In this document: positions 1-5,359 of the stretch, in pieces
How the letters are laid out: the number at the start of each line of letters is the position of its first letter
Numbering within the stretch: position 1 is the stretch's first letter
NCBI GenBank assembly: GCA_934481375.1
Contig: CAKSPN010000062.1
Span: 1 to 8,784, forward strand
Reading direction: 5' to 3'
From: an uncultured Clostridia bacterium
GTDB lineage: Bacteria > Bacillota > Clostridia > UBA1381
DNA length: 8,784 nucleotides
The notes under the pieces: generated by a model
Database searches by the model: none
Seen by the model: the letters and a program-made list of their open reading frames with translations, nothing else
What the model was told of the DNA's origin: nothing
Made by a program: the position numbers and the translations under genes

Positions 1-1058
1 TCCTTGGTCTGACCGCCTGCGATAAGATTTTGGAACAGACTGTATCCGGCAAATCCTTCCGCCGATACGCAGTCGCGCACCTTGTTGAGGTCGTTTAATT
101 TGACCCATATGCAGTCCATAAGCTCCTGTGCCTGTTCGAGCGTTATCTTTTTCTCGTCATAATCCTTTTTGAAATAAGGATACATATACATATCAAAACG
201 TCCCGGCGAAATCGAATGACCGCTCGACTCCACCTGTAAGAGCATTTGTATAAACCAGAACGCCTGGCATGCCTCGTAGAACGAATTTGCTCCGTTTTCG
301 AGAGCAGTATCGCAAACCTCGGATATTTTCAAAAGCTCCGCTTTTCTTTCGGGATTTCCCTCTGACTGTGCCATTTCCCGTGCAAGCGCCGCATATCGCT
401 TTGAATATGTTATTGCGCCCTCAAGGCTTTCGGTAACGGCATTTAAAAACGACATACGCTTTGCATAGTCCGCATCGCCGGCATTGCATTTTGCTTTTGC
501 TTTTTCCGCCTTTTCGATTATCCCTTTAAGACCCCCTTCAAGCACTTCGCCGTAATTTACCGTTACATGACCCACGCCGTTGTAAAAATAATTTCCGGGC
601 GTGAAAATATTGTGTTCCATTGCCGTGCGTGTTTCCTTTGACATATACGAATACGCAAGATCGCTTGTGGTCTTGTTTTTCCAGTATTTATATGTTTCTT
701 TGAGGGTTTTCTTTGTTTCCTCGGATATGTAAAACGGGTCTGCTTTTCTTGTTGCAACCGTATCGAATTCGTCCTCAAGCCACTCAAACGAAAACTCGGG
801 AAATACCTGACAGCCTCTCGGCGCCTTTGTTGCGCTGCCGACTATAAGCTCCTCGTCGCGTATGGTTATAGGGATATTTTCCGCTATGTGCCGAAATGCT
901 TTTGCACGGCGCTCGATAATCGGAAGATTTTCCGTCTGCTTGTACGACTCGGTAAGCAGTACTGCTCTGTCCGCCTCTATTTCGGGCATTTTTTCAAACA
1001 AGTTTTTGATAAGTCTGTCAATTCTCGGACTTTTTTTAATTTCCGCTAAACCGTTCAT
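1..1058 (-). CDS. Glycyl radical enzyme, B12-independent glycerol/1,2-propanediol dehydratase-like (N-terminal part)
   Basis: The reading frame starts at ATG 1058 (AAAGGA SD at 1072-1067, 8 nt spacing) and is open to the window edge, giving the first 352 residues of a protein that in this family is about 790 long. It belongs to the pyruvate-formate-lyase-like glycyl radical enzymes, which use a radical on a C-terminal Gly and a Cys to dehydrate diols in the cytoplasm; both residues lie outside the window. From memory it aligns almost without gaps to Clostridium butyricum glycerol dehydratase DhaB1. The stretches ERAVLLTESYKQTE-like (about 31-43), PITIRDEELIVGS (63-75), NYFYNGVGHV (156-165) and GHSISPGRFD (280-289) are preserved. 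His164, His281 and Ser282, the substrate-hydroxyl ligands I recall for DhaB1, fall at the same numbers here. This favours a diol dehydratase over choline lyase or hydroxyproline dehydratase. It follows a HAD phosphatase by 13 bp in one operon. An activating radical-SAM enzyme would be expected just past the left edge. Confidence 0.9.
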   Translation of the reverse strand, partial: MNGLAEIKKSPRIDRLIKNLFEKMPEIEADRAVLLTESYKQTENLPIIERRAKAFRHIAENIPITIRDEELIVGSATKAPRGCQVFPEFSFEWLEDEFDTVATRKADPFYISEETKKTLKETYKYWKNKTTSDLAYSYMSKETRTAMEHNIFTPGNYFYNGVGHVTVNYGEVLEGGLKGIIEKAEKAKAKCNAGDADYAKRMSFLNAVTESLEGAITYSKRYAALAREMAQSEGNPERKAELLKISEVCDTALENGANSFYEACQAFWFIQMLLQVESSGHSISPGRFDMYMYPYFKKDYDEKKITLEQAQELMDCIWVKLNDLNKVRDCVSAEGFAGYSLFQNLIAGGQTK

Positions 1059-1071
1059 TTTGTACATCCTT

Positions 1072-1770
1072 TCAAATCAGTTTTTCGGCTTCTGTTTCAA
1101 AGCTTTCCGCAATATGCTCCGCACATTTTTTCACAGTCGGCTTTGCCGTCATCATTGCGTAGCTGTTTTTTGTGTATGCAAACATTTCAATATCGTTTGT
1201 GTTGTCGCCGAATACATAGCAGTCCTTGGGCGCAATCCCGAGCAATTCGGCAAGCTTTTTCACTGCCGCACCCTTGTTTGCGCACTCTGCGGCGTATTCA
1301 CGCATATCGGCGTCCTCGTATACTTTACGAAGCGGAATTTCCGCCGTTTTTGTAAAATCGGTTATCTTGTAAATGTTCTCCGTTATTTCGTCCGCCGATT
1401 TTATCTGTATAACGTGATTGCCGTACTGCTCACGGATTTTCCGTATCAGCATCTGCTTTTTGCTTTTCACATATACAATGTATTTCCCGTGTGCGGTGTA
1501 TTCGCACTCGGGCAAAAAGCGCTTGTCAATCGGACATTCGCACAGCGTTTTTCCTTTGTATACTGCGAGCGCACCGTCGGACGGAATAAAATATATTCTG
1601 TCCTCCATACCCTCGAAAAGTTTTCTCAGTTCCGTGTACGCCCTGCCCGAAGCAACTGCAAATACGTTTTTTTCCGTAATCTTTTCTATTATATTTGTTA
1701 TATTTTTGTTAAGGCGCTTTTCCCCTTTTCGGAGGAGCGTGCCGTCCAAATCGCTTACAATAAGTTTCAT
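1072..1770 (-). CDS. HAD superfamily hydrolase, Cof-type (subclass IIB)
   Basis: A 232-residue cytoplasmic haloacid-dehalogenase-type phosphatase, expected to hydrolyse a small phosphorylated metabolite using an Asp nucleophile and Mg2+. All four catalytic motifs are visible: DLDGT with Asp7/Asp9, Ser41 in VASGR, Lys166 in NKGAAVKK, and GDNTND at 188-193. The C2-type cap lies between about 75 and 155 and is short, since family members are usually 260-290 residues. The start at 1770 is chosen because AGAGG (1782-1778) sits 7 nt upstream and the protein then begins directly with the MKLIVSDLDGT strand. A longer in-frame start at 1803 would lie upstream of the promoter -10 box. The gene opens a two-gene operon with the diol-dehydratase-like enzyme, whose SD overlaps this stop codon. 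A metabolic link (for example dephosphorylating a polyol phosphate) is inference; substrate cannot be read from the sequence. Confidence 0.92.
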   Translation of the reverse strand: MKLIVSDLDGTLLRKGEKRLNKNITNIIEKITEKNVFAVASGRAYTELRKLFEGMEDRIYFIPSDGALAVYKGKTLCECPIDKRFLPECEYTAHGKYIVYVKSKKQMLIRKIREQYGNHVIQIKSADEITENIYKITDFTKTAEIPLRKVYEDADMREYAAECANKGAAVKKLAELLGIAPKDCYVFGDNTNDIEMFAYTKNSYAMMTAKPTVKKCAEHIAESFETEAEKLI

Positions 1771-1791
1771 AACTCTACCTCTACAAGATAT

Positions 1792-1820
1792 ATCATACAA
1801 CATAAACGGTCAAAAGTCAA
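1792..1820 (-). promoter_or_regulatory. Promoter of the HAD / glycyl radical enzyme operon
   Basis: Reading the minus strand, TTGACT (1820-1815) and TATGAT (1797-1792) are separated by 17 nt, matching the sigma-A consensus at 5/6 in each box. The predicted start is near 1785, leaving a leader of about 15 nt that contains the AGAGG site. A TTGACC overlapping the spacer is an alternative -35 at poorer spacing. Confidence 0.75.
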
Positions 1821-1859
1821 GAATTTCTCACAAAAATAAAAATAATTAAAGAATAAATC

Positions 1860-1890
1860 AAAAAAGGCAACGTTGAAAACCGTTGCCTTT
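1860..1890 (-). terminator. Intrinsic terminator of the coaBC-PPIase operon
   Basis: Perfect 10-bp arms (1863-1872 and 1881-1890, AAAGGCAACG type) enclose an 8-nt loop. On the minus strand the stem runs into six U residues (1865-1860). It begins 9 bp after the stop codon of the parvulin gene and separates it from the HAD promoter. Confidence 0.9.
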
Positions 1891-1898
1891 CCTCTCTC

Positions 1899-3215
1899 TT
1901 AAAATTTAATCGGCAGTATGTTTGATAAAACATCTTCCTCCACAGATGTAACAGCCTCCGAAACGGGCATTGATGCGTTTATTTTGCTTTCCGTCAATGA
2001 AGAACGTACAGCCTCCGTGTCGATTTTACTCATGTCCGGCTTTTCACGCTTTATAATGTGGTAGCCGTAAGATGATTTCACAACCTCGCTTATCTCGCCG
2101 ATTTTAAGCGATTTTACCGCGTCTTCAAATTCCTTAACCATATCCCCCGGTAAAAACGTGTATCCGTCGGGATTTGCTTTTGTGCCCGGGTCCTCCGAAA
2201 GCGTTGTCATAAGCTCGTCAAAGTCCGCTCCGCCTTTGATTTTCTTTAATGTTTCCTCGGCGTTTGCTTTCTTTTGTACATCCTCGCTCTCATCGGATAC
2301 CCTGAATAAGATGTGCTTTGCACACATTGCATTGTCGGCGGCGTATTTTTTAATTTCGTCATCGGTAGCGCTTTCGTCGGAGTTTTTCCAAGCCGCCTCA
2401 TACATATTCATGTATGTTTTTATTCCTTTTATGCATTGCTTAAATGCTTTTTCCGAGGTGTTGTTTGCCTTGAGCGCCTCTGCCGCAACGTCATATCCGC
2501 CTGCCATGGCGGCAAACTCTCCGTAAATCGACTCAATCTCATCGTCTGTCGGCTGATTTTCCGATTTTCTCACAGCCGCACGGCACATTGCAATCTGTTC
2601 CAAGATATTTTTTGCCACAAGCTCGTGGTAAACGACGCCGTTCTGCTCAGTGTCCCATATGCTGTCCGTAATCTCCTCAAAATCGGGTCCGGGTATGCTG
2701 TTTGATGTGCTTACCGTTGAGAACATCATATGTGCGTTAAACTCGTCAAGGTAAACAGGCTCGGACCCGATTTGTGCCGCAACCACCTTTGACGGGTCGC
2801 TCACAATGACAACGGCGCTGTCATACTTGTTCCATAAAACATTACAGCCGAACGCCTCGCTCACTGCACGAACGGGAACAAGTACTCTGTCGTTTACGAG
2901 TACCGATGAGGTGTCGAGCAGTATCCCCTCGCCGTTCTTTATAAGTACGTTCTCGTTTAAACGCATTGAAATGCTTGTATCGCCTTTGTTTGCGAGGACT
3001 GTCTGCGTTTCCCCGTCCCAGTCCACCTGTGCGCCGAGAGCGTCAAACACCGCACGCACGGGAACGAGAGTTCTGTCGTTTTTGATTGTTGGCTCAACGT
3101 CAAAATTTACATATTTGCCGTCCGCAATCACTCTTATCGGAGTTTCCGCCTTTACCGCCGCAAAGGACGTCATAATCAAAGCGCTGCTTACCGCCGCAGA
3201 TATAATTTTTTTCAT
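1899..3215 (-). CDS. Secreted parvulin-type peptidyl-prolyl isomerase with N-terminal stalk (copper amine oxidase N) domain
   Basis: A 438-residue exported foldase. Residues 1-24 form a signal peptide (MKK, hydrophobic core, VKA cleavage region) with no lipobox Cys, unlike classical PrsA lipoproteins. Residues about 25-140 hold two stalk-domain units, each with the NDR-x-LVPVRAV-x-x-A-x-G motif (46-61 and 108-123). Residues about 145-295 are a helical SurA_N-like region. Residues 297-392 are the PpiC/parvulin domain, starting CAKHILFRV, with DFDELMTTLSEDPGT in the middle and ending SSYGYHIIKRE; such domains catalyse cis-trans isomerisation of prolyl bonds and help secreted proteins fold outside the membrane. 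The strong SD AGGAGGG (3232-3226) lies inside the last codons of coaBC and only 3 bp separate the two genes, so they are co-transcribed. The stalk module could anchor it in the cell wall. The order stalk-SurA_N-parvulin is unusual in my memory. Confidence 0.9.
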   Translation of the reverse strand: MKKIISAAVSSALIMTSFAAVKAETPIRVIADGKYVNFDVEPTIKNDRTLVPVRAVFDALGAQVDWDGETQTVLANKGDTSISMRLNENVLIKNGEGILLDTSSVLVNDRVLVPVRAVSEAFGCNVLWNKYDSAVVIVSDPSKVVAAQIGSEPVYLDEFNAHMMFSTVSTSNSIPGPDFEEITDSIWDTEQNGVVYHELVAKNILEQIAMCRAAVRKSENQPTDDEIESIYGEFAAMAGGYDVAAEALKANNTSEKAFKQCIKGIKTYMNMYEAAWKNSDESATDDEIKKYAADNAMCAKHILFRVSDESEDVQKKANAEETLKKIKGGADFDELMTTLSEDPGTKANPDGYTFLPGDMVKEFEDAVKSLKIGEISEVVKSSYGYHIIKREKPDMSKIDTEAVRSSLTESKINASMPVSEAVTSVEEDVLSNILPIKF

Positions 3216-3218
3216 GGT

Positions 3219-4424
3219 TTATTTTCCCTCCTGCAATCTTAAAATTTCATCGAGTATTTTGTGCGCTGCCTCGTCCTTTGACATTTTAGGAAGTTCCATT
3301 TCGCCTTTTTCCGTAAACAGCGTAAGCACGTTTGTGTCCGTGCCGAAACCTGCACCCTCTGTTTTAAGGCAGTTTGCGGCAATCATATCGGCATTTTTTG
3401 ATTTGAGTTTTTTTAGAGAGTTTTCCTTTACGTTTTCTGTTTCCATGGAAAATCCGCATAAAAATTGATTTTCTCTTTTTCTTTCGCCGAGAGTTTTTAA
3501 TATGTCAGCCGTGCGTTCCAGTTCGATAACCGCCCCGCCGTCCGATTTCTTTATCTTTTCCGCCGAAACATCTTTCGGTCTGTAGTCCGCAACCGCCGCC
3601 GCCTTTATAATTATGTCGGCATCGCCGGCACGGCTTAAAACGGCGTCGTACATGTCGCTTGCGCTTAAAACATCAACCGTGTTTATAAACGGTACTCGCT
3701 TAAGATTTGTTTGTCCGCTTATAAGAGTGACCTTTGCCCCACGCCTCATTGCAGCACGTGCTATGGCGTACCCCATTTTGCCCGTGGAATGGTTTGTTAT
3801 ATACCGTACAGGGTCGATAGCCTCGCAGGTTGCGCCTGCCGTCACAAGCACATTCTTTCCCGAAAAATCTTTCTCGTATGCAATTTCTTTTAAAATGTAT
3901 TCCAAAAGTTCCTCCGGCTCGGGCATTCTGCCGTCGCCGCTGTCGCCGTTTGCGAGCATACCCGTTTCGGGTTCGGCAATTATATAGCCGTAATTTTTAA
4001 GCTTTTCTATGTTATCTTGTACAATGGGATTGTGAAACATATTGTGATTCATTGCAGGAGCGATTATCTTTTTGCACGGGCAAGCCATAACGGTGGTTGT
4101 GAGCATATCGTCCGCAATCCCGTTTGCGATTTTCCCGATAACGTTCGCACTCGCCGGAGCAATCATCACAATGTCCGCTTTTTTTGCGAGAGCAACGTGT
4201 TCCACACTGTATTGAAAATTCCTGTCAAACGTATCGACAAGGCACTTGTTTTTTGTAAGCGTTTCAAAAGTGTAAGGATTTATAAAGTTTGCGGAGTTCG
4301 GGGTTGCCAGAACCTGTACGTCAGCACCGAGCTTTAAAAGAAGCCTTGCAAGATTGGGTATCTTGTATGCGGCTATGCTCCCCGTCACGCCGAGAACAAC
4401 CGTTTTGTTTTCTAACATTTGCAT
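3219..4424 (-). CDS. coaBC: Bifunctional phosphopantothenoylcysteine decarboxylase / phosphopantothenate-cysteine ligase
   Basis: A 401-residue cytoplasmic flavoprotein for two steps of coenzyme A synthesis: CoaB joins 4'-phosphopantothenate to cysteine with CTP, and CoaC decarboxylates the product with FMN. CoaC covers about 1-180: GVTGSIAAYK (12-21), the base His76 in VEHVALAK, APASAN (89-94), and PAMNHNMF (123-130) with Asn126. CoaB covers about 188-401: DPVRYITNHSTGKMG (204-218), AAAVADYRPK (275-284) and EKIKK (289-293). The oddity is the loop LANGDSGDGRMPEP (157-170). The family has Ala-Cys-Gly there, and this Cys (158 in E. coli Dfp) reduces the ene-thiol intermediate; here the residue is Asn159 (codon AAC at 3950-3948). 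The start at 4424 is set by AAAGGAA (4436-4430) and by the promoter just upstream, which excludes a longer in-frame start at 4475. A start two codons later (4418) is possible. Confidence 0.95.
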   Translation of the reverse strand: MQMLENKTVVLGVTGSIAAYKIPNLARLLLKLGADVQVLATPNSANFINPYTFETLTKNKCLVDTFDRNFQYSVEHVALAKKADIVMIAPASANVIGKIANGIADDMLTTTVMACPCKKIIAPAMNHNMFHNPIVQDNIEKLKNYGYIIAEPETGMLANGDSGDGRMPEPEELLEYILKEIAYEKDFSGKNVLVTAGATCEAIDPVRYITNHSTGKMGYAIARAAMRRGAKVTLISGQTNLKRVPFINTVDVLSASDMYDAVLSRAGDADIIIKAAAVADYRPKDVSAEKIKKSDGGAVIELERTADILKTLGERKRENQFLCGFSMETENVKENSLKKLKSKNADMIAANCLKTEGAGFGTDTNVLTLFTEKGEMELPKMSKDEAAHKILDEILRLQEGK

Positions 4425-4452
4425 ATCCGTTCCTTTCTTTTCCGATATCTTA

Positions 4453-4482
4453 ATTTTACCCTTGTTAATACTCACTTGTCAA
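4453..4482 (-). promoter_or_regulatory. Promoter of coaBC
   Basis: On the minus strand TTGACA (4482-4477) is a perfect -35 box and TAAAAT (4458-4453) a 5/6 -10 box, separated by 18 nt. The predicted start near 4446 leaves a leader of roughly 22 nt carrying the coaBC ribosome binding site. Confidence 0.75.
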
Positions 4483-4511
4483 TACTTATTTGCAAAAATC
4501 CGTTAATATAT

Positions 4512-4545
4512 AAAGAAAGATACGCATTAATGCGTATCCTTCTTT
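4512..4545 (-). terminator. Palindromic terminator overlapping the stop codon of the zinc-ribbon gene
   Basis: A perfect 20-bp palindrome (4519-4538, GATACGCATT and its complement) is extended by seven A/G-T/C pairs on each side after one A-C mismatch. On the minus strand it is followed by TTTCTTTATATA, a U-rich tail. The TAA of the upstream gene (4529-4527) sits in the centre of the dyad. It closes the four-gene operon before the coaBC promoter. It has no effective loop, so pairing in RNA must open the central bases. Confidence 0.7.
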
Positions 4546-4724
4546 TTCAATTTCGCCGCCAGTTTTTCAAAAAATCCGTATAACCCCCGGGTGTAAAGCG
4601 GCTTAAACATTGTACAGCGATTGCCTCTGTGACAGTACATATACGGACATTCCGATGACCTGCCGTCAAGTTCCATGGAGTCTTTTCCTGTTTTGCATCT
4701 CGGGCAAAGTTGTCTTATGTTCAC
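4527..4724 (-). CDS. Small cysteine-rich, zinc-ribbon-like protein of unknown function
   Basis: A 65-residue protein with no signal peptide that I do not recognise. Five cysteines are spaced C7-x2-C10 ... C26-x4-C31-x5-C37, with His32 next to the third group, which looks like a metal-binding ribbon with one non-Cys ligand. The C-terminal half is basic and probably helical, ending KKKDTH. The start chosen is GTG at 4724, because GGGGA lies 7 nt upstream and the gene then begins 13 bp after the preceding stop. An in-frame TTG at 4751 would overlap the upstream gene by 14 bp and has no clear SD. As last gene of the operon that starts with the secreted beta-helix protein it would share that transcript. 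The function could be regulatory or an accessory role; nothing in the sequence decides. Confidence 0.7.
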   Translation of the reverse strand: MNIRQLCPRCKTGKDSMELDGRSSECPYMYCHRGNRCTMFKPLYTRGLYGFFEKLAAKLKKKDTH

Positions 4725-4737
4725 TTTATTTTCCCCA

Positions 4738-5178
4738 TCAATCTGTAGCAATAACGACAGTTTTTGTTTCGCCTATCCAGTCAACCTTTGCGTTGAAAGC
4801 TTCCGCAATGGCACGAACGGGAACAAAAGTATAGTCGTCCTGTAGGTACGGAGCCGTTTCCAGAAAAACGGACGTATTTCCCTCCTTGCCTGCGGTCTGA
4901 ACCGACATTGCGTTAAAGCCTATTTTAAGAGTGATAAATGTATCGTCTTTCACAGCAAAAATCATCTGATCGTCTGCCGCCCATGTAACGTCTGCGCCGA
5001 GTTTCTCAAATATGGAGCGCATGGGGAGCATTGTTCTGTCGTTTACTATTTGAGGTGCAATGGGGGTTTCAAGTTTTTCACCTTGCACCGTAACGGTCAC
5101 CGGTGTTTCGTCCGCATATGCGGCAGAGGCAAAAAGTGCCGCCGCACACAATATAAAAGTAAATATCGGTTTTTTCAT
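4738..5178 (-). CDS. Secreted stalk-domain protein (copper amine oxidase N-terminal-like)
   Basis: A 146-residue exported protein made almost only of a stalk domain. Residues 1-22 are a signal peptide (MKKPIFTFIL start, AYA-D cleavage site). Two characteristic units follow: VNDRTMLPMRSIFEKLGADV (45-64) and the related FVPVRAIAEAFNAKVDW (118-134). The chain ends six residues after the second unit's beta strand, so there is no further catalytic module. Despite the Pfam name, these domains are not oxidases; in Clostridia and Bacilli they are extracellular modules, often linked to cell-wall or carbohydrate-active proteins. It is homologous to residues 25-140 of the parvulin protein encoded at 3215-1899. 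The SD GGTGG (5189-5185) lies 6 nt before ATG 5178, 25 bp after the small peptide gene, which is too little room for a separate promoter. It may be a wall-binding partner of the beta-helix protein from the same operon (inference). Confidence 0.88.
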   Translation of the reverse strand: MKKPIFTFILCAAALFASAAYADETPVTVTVQGEKLETPIAPQIVNDRTMLPMRSIFEKLGADVTWAADDQMIFAVKDDTFITLKIGFNAMSVQTAGKEGNTSVFLETAPYLQDDYTFVPVRAIAEAFNAKVDWIGETKTVVIATD

Positions 5179-5203
5179 AAAATTCCACCACTGTCAACAG
5201 AAT

Positions 5204-5359
5204 TTATTCAACTCTGTCTATTGCGCTCTCGCCCACTTTTACGGCACCCTCAAAGGTTTCGGGCGATATAGCGTCGATTATGTTTCCGCTTGTTTTGATG
5301 ATGTCGTCCGCATCAAACTTCATTGTTTCCATTTTAGGAGCATTGTATTGTTTTTTCAT
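5204..5359 (-). CDS. 51-residue peptide, unknown function, translationally coupled to the beta-helix gene
   Basis: An open frame of 51 codons starts at ATG 5359, whose A is the last base of the preceding TAA (TAATG). A strong SD, GGGAGGT (5374-5368), lies in the last codons of the beta-helix gene. The peptide begins MKKQYNAPKMETMKFDADD and continues with IIKTSGNIIDAISPET, ending ESAIDRVE. It has no signal peptide, no Cys and no membrane segment, and is mostly acidic after the basic start. From memory, short Clostridia proteins with a start like K-x-Y-x-x-P followed by F-x-x-x-D-(I/V)-I-x-T-S-G are common and uncharacterised; a ribosomal-peptide precursor or a small secreted-protein partner are possible roles. 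The overlap start, good SD, sensible codons and tight operon position support it as a real gene. Confidence 0.75.
   Translation of the reverse strand: MKKQYNAPKMETMKFDADDIIKTSGNIIDAISPETFEGAVKVGESAIDRVE

Noticed and set aside
1072..1849. Plus-strand frames opposite the HAD gene
   Set aside because: They lack ribosome binding sites, read as low-complexity Cys/Phe/Ser-rich shadows, and the minus frame has all HAD motifs.
4425..4475. A longer coaBC start at 4475
   Set aside because: It would begin upstream of the -10 box, has no SD, and the added residues resemble no CoaC N-terminus.
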